Counted from the stretch's first letter, positions 27,463 to 37,606 are shown. The stretch: DNA of 64,000 nucleotides from Gemella morbillorum (GCF_900476045.1 NZ_LS483440.1:1488001-1552000); one strand, 5' to 3'. A program made the numbers and translations. The notes: generated by a model from the sequence alone, not told the origin.

Positions 27463-29190
27463 TTATCCTTTTATTTGTGTATCATACATTTTTTTGTATA
27501 TTCCATTAAGATTAATTAATTCATCATGAGCACCACTTTCTACTACTCGCCCTTTATCAAGAACAACAATATTATCTGCATTTTTAATCGTTGATAATCT
27601 ATGGGCAATTATCAATGTTGTTCTTCCCTGTTTTAATTTTTCAATAGCATAACCTACACTTTGTTCTGTTTCGCTATCTATATTAGCTGTAGACTCATCT
27701 AAAATCAATATCTTTGGATTCTTCGCTAAAGCACGCGCCAGGCAAATAAGCTGCTTCTCTCCAGTAGAAAAGTTACTTCCTCCTATTTCTACCTTCGAAT
27801 CAAGAGATTTTGTTTTTAAGATAAAGTCTCCCCCAACTTTTTCCAGTGCTTCTTTTGCAGTTCTTTGATTCCCATTTGGGGTAATATTTTCCAATAGAGT
27901 TCCATCAAATAAAAATGAATCTTGTAATACTATAGCTGTTTTCTCGCGTAAATATTCTCTACTATATTCATTTATATTTTTCCCATTTATTTCTAAAGTC
28001 CCCTTACTAACATCATAAAACTTAACTATCAAGTTCATTATTGTACTTTTACCGCTTCCCGTATGTCCTACAAAAGCGACTGTTTGATTTTCTTTAATCT
28101 CTATATTCAAATTGTTAAGAACATAATTATCATCTTTATAAGCAAATGATACATCTTTAAAACTAATATTTCCTCGGAAATCCCCTACTTCTGCAATTTC
28201 AATATCTTTTTCAATATCAAGTTTTAAAATCTCTTGAATATTATTCGCTGCACCTATCGCGCGAACATAGTTAGATATTCCCATTGTAAAATCAGCTATT
28301 CGATAAATTATATCTGTAGTATAATTTATAAATAAATATACCATTCCTAGGGTAACTCCAAATACACCATTAAAATGGGAATATGCATAGTAATAAATTA
28401 TGCCAATAAAAATAATTACTCTAAATACCCCTGTAATATTATGCAGTAATAAACTATCTACTACATTTAGTTTTTTCCAATATTTATATCGTTCTTCATT
28501 ATGAGTATTCCAATCTTCAATACTAGCTTCTTCTCTATTAAATGCTTTAATAATTTCTAGATTTTGATAGTTTTCATTGATAATACCGTTACTTTCAGAA
28601 AACTTCCTACGATATCCTTGTATACTATCAAGCGTTAATTTATTATAAATTTTTAGGACAATATACATAATTGGTAGTAATGCTAACATAAATAAACCAA
28701 ATCTATAATCTACCGTAAACAATACAATATAAGAAAATACTACCTTCATAACAATTATTAAAATTTGCACAAAAGTAGAAACAAAAAATGTTCTAATTTG
28801 ATTAACATCACTTGTAATACGTGACACAACAGAACCTGCTGGCATGTTATCAAAGTATCGGATAGGTAAACTTTGAATATGATCATATACTTGCATTTGT
28901 ATGCGAACATAAATTTCATTTGCCCCTTGAACTAAATATACGTTACGGATATAATTTGATATCCCCGAACATAAAAGTATTAAACCATAGCCAACAGCGA
29001 TAATCAAAGATTTTAGAACTACTTGTTTTGTTATATCTCCTTCAATGCCATCAAAAACCTTTGATAAAACATAAACTCCTAGCACACCTAGTCCAACATT
29101 TAATACTGAATAAATAAACCCTAAAACATAAGCTCTTCTAGCATTTTTTATGTAAGGTAGAAATTGTAATAATGGATTTTTTGTCTTCAT
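27463..29190 (-). CDS. Heterodimeric ABC exporter, subunit with consensus ATPase site (BmrD/YheH-like)
   Basis: The 575-residue half-transporter has six N-terminal helices (about 20-310) and a nucleotide-binding domain (about 335-575). Walker A is VGHTGSGKST, the signature FSTGEKQLICLARAL, Walker B ILILDESTANID with catalytic Glu, and the H-loop AHRLST. RYFDNMPAGSVVSRITSDV is the first coupling helix. It lies 1 base after its partner in the same orientation, the BmrCD/LmrCD arrangement of multidrug exporters. The substrate is inferred only from family. Confidence 0.92.
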   Translation of the reverse strand: MKTKNPLLQFLPYIKNARRAYVLGFIYSVLNVGLGVLGVYVLSKVFDGIEGDITKQVVLKSLIIAVGYGLILLCSGISNYIRNVYLVQGANEIYVRIQMQVYDHIQSLPIRYFDNMPAGSVVSRITSDVNQIRTFFVSTFVQILIIVMKVVFSYIVLFTVDYRFGLFMLALLPIMYIVLKIYNKLTLDSIQGYRRKFSESNGIINENYQNLEIIKAFNREEASIEDWNTHNEERYKYWKKLNVVDSLLLHNITGVFRVIIFIGIIYYYAYSHFNGVFGVTLGMVYLFINYTTDIIYRIADFTMGISNYVRAIGAANNIQEILKLDIEKDIEIAEVGDFRGNISFKDVSFAYKDDNYVLNNLNIEIKENQTVAFVGHTGSGKSTIMNLIVKFYDVSKGTLEINGKNINEYSREYLREKTAIVLQDSFLFDGTLLENITPNGNQRTAKEALEKVGGDFILKTKSLDSKVEIGGSNFSTGEKQLICLARALAKNPKILILDESTANIDSETEQSVGYAIEKLKQGRTTLIIAHRLSTIKNADNIVVLDKGRVVESGAHDELINLNGIYKKMYDTQIKG

Positions 29191-29191
29191 T

Positions 29192-30943
29192 TTATTCTAC
29201 CTCCTTATTTTGATAAGCATCTAACTCTCTATACCACCCGCAATTTTTCAAAAGTTCATCATGAGTTCCTACATTAAGAACTTCACCATTTTCTACAACT
29301 ATTATTTTATCAGCATGTCTTACTGCAGATATTCTATGTGAAACAATAATATTTGTCTTACCTTCGCGTGTCTTTTTAATATTTTCTATAATAGTTTTTT
29401 CTGTATTAGCATCTACTGCACTTAAACTATCATCAAGAATCAAAATGTCCGGATTAGCTAATAACGCTCGAGCTATTCCTAATCGTTGTTTTTGCCCTCC
29501 CGATAGAGATAACCCATTTTCCCCAACCAAGGTATCTAAGCCATCTACAAAACCTTCAATATCTTTTTTTATGTCCGAAAGTTTTAATACCTTGTCTAAA
29601 TTTCCCTCTAAATTTTTTCGATAGAACAAAATATTTTCCCTTATTGTTTTTGAAAATAATTGATATTCTTGAGGAGCATAACCCATTTTTTCACGAATAG
29701 AGTAATCATAATATTGTTCTGCGCTATGTCCATCTAACAACAATGTTTCTTCCGATATTGGATATAATCTTAACAGTTGTTTTATTAAAGTGGTCTTCCC
29801 GCAACCTGTTTTACCAACTATTCCAACTGTTTCTCCTCTATTAATCTTGAAATTAATATTTTTCAAGACCTTATTATCACCATCATAGCTAAAATCAAAA
29901 TCTTTAAATTCTACACTTTCTTTAAAATCAAAATTGTACAAAGCTTTATCATTGTTAACAGCTGCTTTTTTACCAGAAATTTCCAATACTCTTTTTGTAG
30001 CTTGGCGTACTTCTATAATCATAACTACAAATTCTGACAATGCTATATATGGCCATTGTAACATTCCTATAACAACACAAACCGCAATCAACTCTCCTAT
30101 AGTCATAGCTTCATGGTTAATTAAATAAAAACCATATGCAACGGCTATAGTATAACTTATTGCAACCGAAACAGTATTTAGTGGTTGATATAACAATACT
30201 TTCTTCATATATTCGCTGTTACTGTGAGCATAACTTCTTAGTTTTTTCACAAAACTCATACGGACTTTTTGCAATAAATTATATGTTCGAATTACCCTTA
30301 TACCTTTAACATTTTCTAAGGTTTCTTCCGTTATCTTATCCATAGTTCTTGCCATCTTATTATAGTATGTCTCTTGTATTTTGCGTCTACTAACTAAATA
30401 CACCGTTTGAATAACAAGCGGAATATGAATTAATAATAAATAAGTAAAATTTGATTTGCTAAAAATCAACACACTAATAAAAACATTGTATATTATTCCA
30501 TCAAAAACAAGAAGCACCCCATAACCAAAAGCTGGAGCTATGTAGTTTGTTATATCATTTGTTGAGCGGCTAATAACCTCTCCAATACTGAATTTATTGA
30601 AAAATACCGGAGTATGACGATAAATATCATATTGCAAATTATAAGTCATATCTTTTATTACTTTATCATAACCAATAAATGTATAATATTCTTTAAAATA
30701 ATAAACAATATATAAAAATACTCCTGCTATGATTATTTTTATAATTTCCTCCAAAACGCCATTAAAATCAAGTTTCCCATTTGTTATTCCATCAACTATG
30801 ATATTCAATCTGTCCGTTGGATAAAGCGTAAAATAATACGATGCTACCGAGGCTATCAATGCAATAAATATCCGTAATTTATCTCTATAAATAAGTAAGC
30901 CTATCTTTTTAAAAATATCACCATTACTTATTGCCTTTTCCAT
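29192..30943 (-). CDS. Heterodimeric ABC exporter, subunit with degenerate ATPase site (BmrC/YheI-like)
   Basis: A 583-residue half-transporter with six helices and a nucleotide-binding domain. Walker A is VGKTGCGKTT and the signature LSGGQKQRLGIARAL is intact. Walker B reads ILILDDSLSAVD, with Asp in place of the catalytic Glu, the mark of the degenerate-site subunit in this exporter class. The frame is open to 30952, but AGGTGAT overlaps that GTG and serves the ATG at 30943 (MEKAISNGD). It has an extended -10 promoter and a leader of only about 24 nt, so there is no room for a bmrB-type attenuator. Confidence 0.92.
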   Translation of the reverse strand: MEKAISNGDIFKKIGLLIYRDKLRIFIALIASVASYYFTLYPTDRLNIIVDGITNGKLDFNGVLEEIIKIIIAGVFLYIVYYFKEYYTFIGYDKVIKDMTYNLQYDIYRHTPVFFNKFSIGEVISRSTNDITNYIAPAFGYGVLLVFDGIIYNVFISVLIFSKSNFTYLLLIHIPLVIQTVYLVSRRKIQETYYNKMARTMDKITEETLENVKGIRVIRTYNLLQKVRMSFVKKLRSYAHSNSEYMKKVLLYQPLNTVSVAISYTIAVAYGFYLINHEAMTIGELIAVCVVIGMLQWPYIALSEFVVMIIEVRQATKRVLEISGKKAAVNNDKALYNFDFKESVEFKDFDFSYDGDNKVLKNINFKINRGETVGIVGKTGCGKTTLIKQLLRLYPISEETLLLDGHSAEQYYDYSIREKMGYAPQEYQLFSKTIRENILFYRKNLEGNLDKVLKLSDIKKDIEGFVDGLDTLVGENGLSLSGGQKQRLGIARALLANPDILILDDSLSAVDANTEKTIIENIKKTREGKTNIIVSHRISAVRHADKIIVVENGEVLNVGTHDELLKNCGWYRELDAYQNKEVE

Positions 30944-30973
30944 AACTATCACCTACTTTTAAACATTTGTTTA

Positions 30974-30982
30974 ATTATACCA
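30974..30982 (-). promoter_or_regulatory. Promoter of the ABC exporter operon
   Basis: An extended -10, TGGTATAAT, on the minus strand; -10 hexamer at 30974-30979. Confidence 0.65.
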
Positions 30983-31230
30983 TACTTATTCTTAAATTAT
31001 TTATAAAAACAAATATTATTCTTACTTTTTTACTTCTATCAAGTTTTTAGCCTCCAACTAATTTTAAACTGTAAAGCATATAATATAAAATATTAAAATT
31101 GAGAATAATATATTAAATAAAGTCTATTGGCAACTCTAAATGTAACCTAATTATAATTTAAAGTTATATTAATATCTTCTATAATTATTATTTTACTACC
31201 CTTTTGGGTTATATCAAAAAATATTATCAG
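30983..31230. other. Intergenic region between divergent promoters
   Basis: About 250 bases of AT-rich DNA with no convincing ORF. A small ACCC-TTTT-GGGT hairpin lies near 31197-31209. I see nothing else. Confidence 0.5.
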
Positions 31231-31259
31231 TTGAATTTTTCCCTATTTTAAGGTAAAAT
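31231..31259 (+). promoter_or_regulatory. murC promoter
   Basis: TTGAAT (31231-31236), 17 bases, TAAAAT (31254-31259). Confidence 0.72.
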
Positions 31260-31330
31260 TGTAGTGCTTATAGAAATTTTTTGTAGTAATTATTTTCTAT
31301 TTGAATTAACGAGATTTTAGGAGAATTGTA

Positions 31331-32638
31331 ATGAGTAAATATCATTTTATAGGAATCAAAGGATCTGGTATGAGTTCCCTCGCACAGATTGCCTATGATA
31401 TGGGACATATTGTCCAAGGTTCCGATGAAGAAACTTATTTTTTTACACAAGAAAAATTAGAACAGCGTAATATACCGATGTTCTACTATAATGAAGAGAA
31501 TATAAAAGAAGGCTATGAAGTTATCTTAGGAAATGCCTTTGATGACACGCATATTGAATGTCGTCGCGCCAAAGAATTAGGTTTAAAAATCTATACCTAT
31601 GCTCAATTTTTAGGTAAACTACTAGAAGAAACACCTTCTATCGCCGTAACAGGAGCTCATGGTAAAACTACAACTACTACTATGATAAGTAATATTTTTA
31701 AACATAATCGTGTTACATCTTATCTAATTGGAGATGGAACTGGGCACGGTGAAAAAAATTCAGACTTTATGATTGCAGAAGCGTGCGAATACTATCGTCA
31801 CTTTTTAGCCTATCATCCAGATTACGCTATCGTAACTAATATTGATTTTGATCATCCTGATTATTTTAATGATGAATATGATATGTTTGATGCATTTCAA
31901 AGCTTTGTCAACCAAGTTAAAAATACAGTAGTTATATGCGGTGATGACCGTTTGGCTTCTAAGTTAAAACCTGCTCACGCTAAAACAATTACTTATGGAT
32001 TTAACGATGGAAATGACTACCAAATAAAAAACGTTCAAACTTCTACTGAGTACAGCAAGTTTGATATTTATAAAAACAATACTTTACTTGGAACATTCAC
32101 TATGGCGATTTTTGGCTTACATGACATTTCTAATGCTACTTCTGCCATTGCTTTGGCTGATATCAATGGTATTAGTGTAGAAAAAATCCAAGAATCATTA
32201 GACTTATATCGTCCAGCAGAACGAAGATTTAGCGAATATAAATTCAGTAGTAATGTAGTTGTTGATGACTACGCTCATCACCCTAGCGAGATAAAAGCTA
32301 CTATTGATAGTGCTCGCCGCAAATATGCAGGTAAACAAATTGTAGCTATTTTTCAACCACATACTTATACAAGAACTGCCAAGTTCTTAAATGAATTTGC
32401 TGAAAGTCTGCTAACTGCAGATAAAGTATTTTTATGTCCAATCTTCGCTTCAGTCCGTGAAAAAGAAAAAATTGTTGGAATTGAAGATTTACAAAAAGTA
32501 ACTCCGGGTTCTAAAATCATTCATGGAGAAGAAGATTTTGACAAACTAAACTTTGAAAATACGGTGTTTTTATTTATGGGAGCCGGAAATATCAATAAAC
32601 TTTGCCATAAATTTTTTGAAAAAAATACTAGCAATTAA
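31331..32638 (+). CDS. murC: UDP-N-acetylmuramate--L-alanine ligase
   Basis: Adds L-Ala to UDP-MurNAc, the first peptide-stem step in cytosolic peptidoglycan synthesis. The 435 residues have the N-terminal UDP site FIGIKGSGMSSLAQIA (about 6-21), ATP-binding TGAHGKTTTTTM (about 106-117), the central-domain NIDFDHPDYF (about 178) and the C-terminal YAHHPSEI and FQPHTYTR segments. This length matches staphylococcal MurC. It is followed after about 50 bases by a DUF948 gene, as around B. subtilis murC. Confidence 0.96.
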   Translation: MSKYHFIGIKGSGMSSLAQIAYDMGHIVQGSDEETYFFTQEKLEQRNIPMFYYNEENIKEGYEVILGNAFDDTHIECRRAKELGLKIYTYAQFLGKLLEETPSIAVTGAHGKTTTTTMISNIFKHNRVTSYLIGDGTGHGEKNSDFMIAEACEYYRHFLAYHPDYAIVTNIDFDHPDYFNDEYDMFDAFQSFVNQVKNTVVICGDDRLASKLKPAHAKTITYGFNDGNDYQIKNVQTSTEYSKFDIYKNNTLLGTFTMAIFGLHDISNATSAIALADINGISVEKIQESLDLYRPAERRFSEYKFSSNVVVDDYAHHPSEIKATIDSARRKYAGKQIVAIFQPHTYTRTAKFLNEFAESLLTADKVFLCPIFASVREKEKIVGIEDLQKVTPGSKIIHGEEDFDKLNFENTVFLFMGAGNINKLCHKFFEKNTSN

Positions 32639-32686
32639 ACCTTATTTTAAATATAACGAATACACCATCTCAAGGAGGAAATATAA

Positions 32687-33205
32687 ATGTTAAATATCGA
32701 TTGGCTTGTACTTGCCTACGCAGGAATTTTTCTATCAGGAGTAGGAGTACTTATTATTTGTATCAGTGCAGCAAGAACTTTAGGAACTGCAAGAAAATCT
32801 ATTATATCTGTTACAGAGTGTGTGGAAGATGTAACTAATATTGCTGAAGACGCACTTACTCTTGCAAAAGATTTAAACGAAACTGTTAAAAAAGTAGAAG
32901 GTCATTTAGAACCAATTATGGTTGAAACTAACATCTTACTACAAAACGCAAATATCCTTGCAGAAGATATACAAGTAAAATCTGAAAAATTAGACCCATT
33001 ATTTAATACAGCTGAAGGTCTAGCTTCTTCTATTAATGGACTTCAATCTTCTGTAGATAACATGAAAAATAATGTTACAGGTTTTAGAAAAAATACTGAT
33101 GAAAAAATCAACAATTTATCTGAAAAAGTTGAAGAAAATAAGAGTAAAGCAGCTGACTTACTTAACAAATTCTTTAAGAAAGAAAAATCTTCAGAAGAAA
33201 ACTAA
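32687..33205 (+). CDS. DUF948 (YtxG-like) membrane-anchored coiled-coil protein
   Basis: The 172 residues have one N-terminal helix (WLVLAYAGIFLSGVGVLIICIS, split across about 6-28), then a long amphipathic heptad-rich coiled coil (about 35-160) and a Lys/Glu tail. This is the layout of DUF948 proteins such as YtxG, a general-stress protein of unknown biochemical role. It follows murC, as in B. subtilis, though no ytxH homologue is adjacent here. SD AAGGAGG is strong. Confidence 0.85.
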   Translation: MLNIDWLVLAYAGIFLSGVGVLIICISAARTLGTARKSIISVTECVEDVTNIAEDALTLAKDLNETVKKVEGHLEPIMVETNILLQNANILAEDIQVKSEKLDPLFNTAEGLASSINGLQSSVDNMKNNVTGFRKNTDEKINNLSEKVEENKSKAADLLNKFFKKEKSSEEN

Positions 33206-33235
33206 GATTTAAGACAATTAATATAGAAAATTAGT

Positions 33236-33270
33236 ATCCCTCAAAACATTTATCTTTGAGGGATATTAAT
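33236..33270 (+). terminator. Terminator after murC-DUF948
   Basis: ATCCCTCAAA and TTTGAGGGAT (33236-33245 with 33255-33264): a perfect 10-bp stem, followed by ATTAATTTT. Confidence 0.75.
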
Positions 33271-33318
33271 TTTAGCATTAATTTTTATTATAAAAACTAT
33301 CTAATTATATTAAAATCC

Positions 33319-33347
33319 TTGCTTTTATTTCCAATTTAGTGTATCAT
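33319..33347 (+). promoter_or_regulatory. mscL promoter
   Basis: TTGCTT (33319-33324), 17 bases, TATCAT (33342-33347). Confidence 0.65.
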
Positions 33348-33387
33348 ACATAAGTATAAATTTTTATAAAGGAGAACAAAATATTTT

Positions 33388-33765
33388 ATGTTAAATGAAT
33401 TTAAAAAATTTGCTTTTAAAGGTAATGTATTAGATCTTGCAATCGGGGTTATTATGGGGGCTGCTTTTGGTAAAATTGTAAGTTCATTAGTAACTGATAT
33501 TATGATGCCACTTATCGGACTTCTTTTCCCATCTAAACCGGACTTCACTAACTTGGCTTGGGAAGGGATTAAATATGGTAATTTTATTCAAATTATCATC
33601 GACTTCTTAATAACTGCTGTAGCTATTTTCATCTTTGTTAAAGCTATTAACACTGCTAAAGAAAAAATGGCTAAAGAAGAAGCTGCTGAGGAAAAAGCAC
33701 CAGAAGTTGATAGTAAAGAAGAACTTCTTAAAGAAATCCGTGATTTATTAAAAGAAGGTAAATAA
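33388..33765 (+). CDS. mscL: Large-conductance mechanosensitive channel
   Basis: A pentameric membrane channel that opens under hypo-osmotic shock. The 125 residues show the N-terminal amphipathic helix [23 protein letters not shown]1 [18 protein letters not shown] with the pore constriction, the DIMMPLIG signature, TM2 (about 70-95) and a charged C-terminal helix. Length and motif order match MscL throughout. It is monocistronic with its own promoter and terminator. Confidence 0.96.
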   Translation: MLNEFKKFAFKGNVLDLAIGVIMGAAFGKIVSSLVTDIMMPLIGLLFPSKPDFTNLAWEGIKYGNFIQIIIDFLITAVAIFIFVKAINTAKEKMAKEEAAEEKAPEVDSKEELLKEIRDLLKEGK

Positions 33766-33778
33766 TTAAAAATAAAAA

Positions 33779-33806
33779 TTAAGGAGCTGACGATAAATCG
33801 TCAACT
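33779..33806 (+). terminator. Terminator after mscL
   Basis: AAGGAG-N-TGACGAT, 2-nt loop, ATCGTCA-N-CTCCTT (33781-33800), then TTTTTT. Confidence 0.9.
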
Positions 33807-33812
33807 CCTTTT

Positions 33813-34256
33813 TTATTTATAATTAGATAGTTTACTATTTATTTTTTTTATATCATTTCTAACACTTAGATAAGATACCAAAGCTATTAGAGCATATAAG
33901 AAACTTGAAAATACTAACATTAGCATTAGAGTTTTTAACCCTACAAACCATTTTAAATAATATCCTGCTAGTAATAATGGAAGCATTATTAGAAGGTAAT
34001 GTTTTAAAAATATCGTTTTAAAGTTTTGCTCATCTACATTTTTAAAAATCTCACTGGCAAATCCTTGTAAAATCCCCAAAACGATAAATATTATAGTCTG
34101 GACTATCATCGCTTTATTAGTATTTGAAAAACTATCTAAAAATTCAGGAACACCTGGAGCATACTCTCCATGTATCAAACTAAATACTAACGATAAGATA
34201 CTTCCTATCCCTACCCCTATTAAACTAAATACCACCATTTTTCTAAATAATTTCAT
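33813..34256 (-). CDS. DUF3021 membrane protein paired with LytTR regulator
   Basis: The 147 residues contain four hydrophobic helices (about 7-28, 48-66, 87-105, 108-130), a DUF3021-type protein. It starts 12 bases after the LytTR gene. Such pairs (LytTR regulator plus small membrane inhibitor) form one-component regulatory systems in streptococci and relatives, with HdrRM and BrsRM as studied examples. By analogy this protein would restrain the regulator at the membrane; that role is inference. Confidence 0.82.
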   Translation of the reverse strand: MKLFRKMVVFSLIGVGIGSILSLVFSLIHGEYAPGVPEFLDSFSNTNKAMIVQTIIFIVLGILQGFASEIFKNVDEQNFKTIFLKHYLLIMLPLLLAGYYLKWFVGLKTLMLMLVFSSFLYALIALVSYLSVRNDIKKINSKLSNYK

Positions 34257-34268
34257 TTTATTTTCCTC

Positions 34269-34703
34269 CTATATACCGAGTTTCAACTTAAATTCTTTAA
34301 TCATTCTACGAGATACATAGCTAATATCAGAATTTTTATACTTTATGACTATCGTTCCTGTATTACTAAAATCTAAGTTTTTGATAAATTTTATATTCGC
34401 TATTTCACTTTGTGATATTTTTATAAAATTACGAGTTACCATATTTTCTACTTCATAAAGCTTTTTCTTCACAACATATGTATCTTTTAATGTTACAACA
34501 AAAGTTTTTCTATCCTCTATATACACCCTTATTATTTCACCTATATCTATAATACTCGCCTTATCTTCAACTATTCCTATTAAATACTCAGAACTATATT
34601 CGATATAATTTATTAAATTCTGAACTTCTTTATCAATCTTATTAGCACTAACTACAACTAATGTCTCTTTTACTTTTTCGTCTATATTCAACTCGAGTTT
34701 CAT
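34269..34703 (-). CDS. LytTR-domain DNA-binding regulator
   Basis: The 144-residue protein has no receiver domain. Its C-terminal half (about 50-144) is a LytTR domain: IRVYIEDRKTFVVTLKDTYVVKKKLYEVE, then the characteristic FIKISQSEIANIKFIK and SRRMIKEFKLKL (motifs quoted in parts). The frame opens at 34721, but AAAGGAGG serves the ATG at 34703 (MKLELNID). A pair of 9-bp direct repeats upstream suggests autoregulation. With the DUF3021 partner it forms a two-gene LytTR regulatory system. Confidence 0.88.
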   Translation of the reverse strand: MKLELNIDEKVKETLVVVSANKIDKEVQNLINYIEYSSEYLIGIVEDKASIIDIGEIIRVYIEDRKTFVVTLKDTYVVKKKLYEVENMVTRNFIKISQSEIANIKFIKNLDFSNTGTIVIKYKNSDISYVSRRMIKEFKLKLGI

Positions 34704-34766
34704 AATAACTCCTCCTTTCAATTATTATTTTAGCGAAAAAACAATATTAAATCTATACCTTTTGAT

Positions 34767-34796
34767 TATCTGGTTATTTTACATACCTATTCGGTT
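34767..34796 (-). promoter_or_regulatory. LytTR-type direct repeats before the LytTR gene
   Basis: On the minus strand AACCGAATA (34788-34796) and AACCAGATA (34767-34775) are 9-bp direct repeats separated by 12 bases, matching the geometry of AgrA/ComE-type LytTR sites. A TAATAT -10 lies downstream with no usable -35, as at activator-dependent promoters. Confidence 0.68.
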
Positions 34797-34849
34797 TTTT
34801 CTTTATCTATTTTTAATAGAAACTTAAGCAACTCTATTCATCATAGTTA

Positions 34850-34882
34850 AAGACCAACCAAGAAATAATCTTGATTGGTCTT
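34850..34882 (-). terminator. Terminator after copZ
   Basis: A 14-bp stem with one mismatch (34850-34863 with 34869-34882) and a 5-nt loop; the minus-strand U tract is short. Confidence 0.7.
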
Positions 34883-34887
34883 CTATT

Positions 34888-35082
34888 TTAATCAATTTTA
34901 AATTTTGTATCACTCAAGGCTTTTTGTAATACTTCTTTATCGGTTGTTCCTACTACTATTAATTTTTTCTTAGCGATATCAACTTCTACAGTTTCTACCC
35001 CTTCTATATCACTAAGTTTTTCTTTAACAACAGCAGCACATCCTCCACACTTTACTCCTTCTATATTATAAACTTTTTCCAT
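34888..35082 (-). CDS. copZ: Copper chaperone, HMA domain
   Basis: A 64-residue ferredoxin-like HMA protein. The metal-binding motif GVKCGGCAAVV (about 9-19) gives CxxC. It carries Cu(I) to the copper ATPase. It lies 16 bases after copA and is presumably co-transcribed with it. The motif has GGC rather than the MxCxxC of many CopZ proteins; other soft-metal HMA carriers are possible, but context favours copper. Confidence 0.9.
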   Translation of the reverse strand: MEKVYNIEGVKCGGCAAVVKEKLSDIEGVETVEVDIAKKKLIVVGTTDKEVLQKALSDTKFKID

Positions 35083-35098
35083 GTGAACCTCCTGTAAA

Positions 35099-37549
35099 TT
35101 ATTTTATTCCTATTCTTTTTAGTCTTAATGCATTTAATACTACCGATACTGAACTAAAACTCATTGCAGCTCCTGCTATCATCGGATTTAATAGCGGCCC
35201 TCCAAATATATGTAATACTCCCATAGCAACAGGAATACCGATAATATTATAAATAAATGCCCAGAATAAATTTTCTTTAATATTTTTTATTGTCACACGA
35301 CTTAATTTTATTGTACGAGTTACACTAAGCATATCATTATTCATAAGAACAATGTCTGCAGATTCTATTGCTACATCTGTTCCTGCCCCCATAGCTATTC
35401 CAACATCTGCCTGTACTAAAGCTGGGGCATCATTAATCCCATCACCAACCATTGCAACCCTATTTCCAGCTTGTTGAAGTCTTGCTATTTCTTTACTTTT
35501 GTTCTCTGGTAACACTTCACTAATTACTTCATCAATTTCAATTTGTTTTGCGATAATTTCTGCAGTTTTTTTATTATCACCAGTGAGCATAATTATTTTT
35601 ATTCCCATTTGTTTTAATTTTTTCACCGCTTCTTTACTTGATGTTTTAATTGTATCTGCAACAGCAATTATTCCTATTAATTTGTTACCATAAACAATAA
35701 ATAGCGGTGTTTTCCCCTCTACTGAGAATTTGTCAGCTATTAAAAGATGTTCTTCTATTGAAATAGAATTATTTTCCAAAAATACTTTATTTCCTACTAA
35801 AATATTTTCTCCATCAACTTTACCCGAAATTCCAAGGCCCGAATTAGCTTTAAAATTTTCTACTTCGCTTAGTATAAATTCCTTCTCACGCGCTAAATTT
35901 ACTATTGCCTCTCCTAGTGAATGCTCTGAATAATGTTCTATACTTGCCGCTAAACGCAGAACCTCATTTTCATCATAATTATCAAATGAAACTACATCTG
36001 TTACTTTTAATTTTCCTTCAGTTAATGTCCCTGTTTTATCAAAAACTACCACATTTACGCTTTGCGCCGTTTCTATTACTTCCCCACTTTTTATTAAAAT
36101 TCCATGCTCCGCACCAAGTCCTGTCCCTACCATTATTGACGTTGGAGTCGCAAGTCCTAACGCACACGGACAAGCAATTACTAATACGGAAATAGAAATA
36201 GTAAGAGCAAATATCCATGACTCATGACCAACAAAGTACCATAAAGTTCCCGATAAAACAGCTAAGAAAATAACTACTGGAACAAACACGCTTGCGATTT
36301 TATCAGCTAATTTTGAAATTGGTGCTTTTGATCCTTGTGCTTCTTCTACAAGTTTTATAATCTGAGCAAGAGCAGTATCTTCTCCGACTTTAGTTACTAT
36401 CATTTCAAAAGTTCCTGTTTTATTAATACTTGCTCCTATAACATTATCACCAATATTTTTGTCAACAGGTAAACTTTCACCAGTTAACATTGCTTCATCA
36501 ACTGAACTTGCACCTTTTGTTATCCTTCCATCCAAAGGTATTTTTTCTCCAGGTCGTACAACAATTATATCTCCAATAACAATATTTTCAACATTTAGCT
36601 TCACTTCTTCTCCATTACGCATGACGTTAGCTGTCTTTGGTGCTAGACTAACTAGCGCTGCTATCGCCCCAGAAGTTCTTTCTTTAGAAACTACTTCAAA
36701 ATATTTACCAAGTGTGATAAGCGTTAAAATAACACCCGCAGATTCATAGTACAAGTTCATCACTGAGTGCTCATTTCCTAAATAAATTAGAACAGTCGAA
36801 TACAAGCTATAAATAACTGCAGCACCTGATCCTAGTGCAACTAATGAATCCATATTAGGATGGCCTTTAAACAATGACTTAACCCCAACTAAATAAAAAC
36901 TTCTACCTAAATACAAAATTGGTAAAACTAAAATTATTTGAATAGTAGCGAATAATTTCGCTTGTTCCATTGGATTTATTATCGTAGGTAAGCCTATCAT
37001 ATCAGCCATAGATAAGTATAATAAAGGAATTGCAAATATAGCAGACCATAAAAATCTATGTAATAAACTATTTATCTGTTTCGCTTTTTTTACTTTTTGT
37101 CCTTGAGTAGAATCTTTAAAAACCTTATCTTCTATCGCCTTGAATCCTGCTCTCTCTACCGCATCTTCTATATCCTTTATATTTACTTTGCTTCTATCAA
37201 AAATAACAGTCATCTTTTCTGTAGCTAGATTTACACTAACACTCTGCACTCCGGAAACTTTTCCAACAACATTTTCTATATTACGAGCACATGATGCACA
37301 ACTCATACCTTCTAAAGAAAAAGTACTTACATTATTATCTACCAATTTTGCAAAATACCCTGCATTTTTTATAGTTTGCTCTATATCTTCTGTACTAACC
37401 TCTTCTTCACTCTCAATAAACATCTTCTCTGTTGCAAGATTTACACTTACATTTCTCACACCAGAGATTTTGCTCACTATTTTTTCAATACTACTTGCGC
37501 AAGAAGCACAACTCATACCCTCTATATTATATATTTCTTTTTTTATCAT
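35099..37549 (-). CDS. copA: Copper-exporting P1B-type ATPase
   Basis: The 816-residue copper pump has two N-terminal HMA domains, each with GMSCASCA (about 8-15 and 79-86), eight membrane helices, and the metal-selective CPC in [13 protein letters not shown]. The phosphorylation motif is DKTGTLTEG, the nucleotide-domain His-Pro equivalent is near [12 protein letters not shown], and the hinge is [12 protein letters not shown]. The tail NALRLK fits copper-exporting P1B-1 ATPases (MxxSS reads [11 protein letters not shown]). It forms copA-copZ; no copY or csoR gene is adjacent in this window. Confidence 0.96.
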   Translation of the reverse strand: MIKKEIYNIEGMSCASCASSIEKIVSKISGVRNVSVNLATEKMFIESEEEVSTEDIEQTIKNAGYFAKLVDNNVSTFSLEGMSCASCARNIENVVGKVSGVQSVSVNLATEKMTVIFDRSKVNIKDIEDAVERAGFKAIEDKVFKDSTQGQKVKKAKQINSLLHRFLWSAIFAIPLLYLSMADMIGLPTIINPMEQAKLFATIQIILVLPILYLGRSFYLVGVKSLFKGHPNMDSLVALGSGAAVIYSLYSTVLIYLGNEHSVMNLYYESAGVILTLITLGKYFEVVSKERTSGAIAALVSLAPKTANVMRNGEEVKLNVENIVIGDIIVVRPGEKIPLDGRITKGASSVDEAMLTGESLPVDKNIGDNVIGASINKTGTFEMIVTKVGEDTALAQIIKLVEEAQGSKAPISKLADKIASVFVPVVIFLAVLSGTLWYFVGHESWIFALTISISVLVIACPCALGLATPTSIMVGTGLGAEHGILIKSGEVIETAQSVNVVVFDKTGTLTEGKLKVTDVVSFDNYDENEVLRLAASIEHYSEHSLGEAIVNLAREKEFILSEVENFKANSGLGISGKVDGENILVGNKVFLENNSISIEEHLLIADKFSVEGKTPLFIVYGNKLIGIIAVADTIKTSSKEAVKKLKQMGIKIIMLTGDNKKTAEIIAKQIEIDEVISEVLPENKSKEIARLQQAGNRVAMVGDGINDAPALVQADVGIAMGAGTDVAIESADIVLMNNDMLSVTRTIKLSRVTIKNIKENLFWAFIYNIIGIPVAMGVLHIFGGPLLNPMIAGAAMSFSSVSVVLNALRLKRIGIK

Positions 37550-37596
37550 AATCTATACCCTTCTTTCTAAATTGGACTATGAAGAACATATTCGTT

Positions 37597-37606
37597 TACA
37601 ACTGTA
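37597..37606 (-). promoter_or_regulatory. Possible cop box upstream of copA
   Basis: TACAACTGTA matches the CopY operator core TACANNTGTA and is flanked by T and A to give the 12-bp dyad TTACA-N2-TGTAA. It is about 50 bases before the copA start. I cannot find a convincing -10 close to it, so a chance match remains possible. Confidence 0.5.

Noticed and set aside
30944-31230. A bmrB-like leader-peptide attenuator for the BmrCD-type exporter.
   Set aside because: The promoter lies only about 25-30 bases before the start codon, no terminator hairpin intervenes, and I see no leader ORF.
35905-36195. Plus-strand open frame of 96 codons inside copA, and similar open frames opposite gap, guaB, copA and the YhgE gene.
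   Set aside because: They lie wholly within well-supported genes on the other strand, lack ribosome binding sites and have compositions that mirror the real genes.
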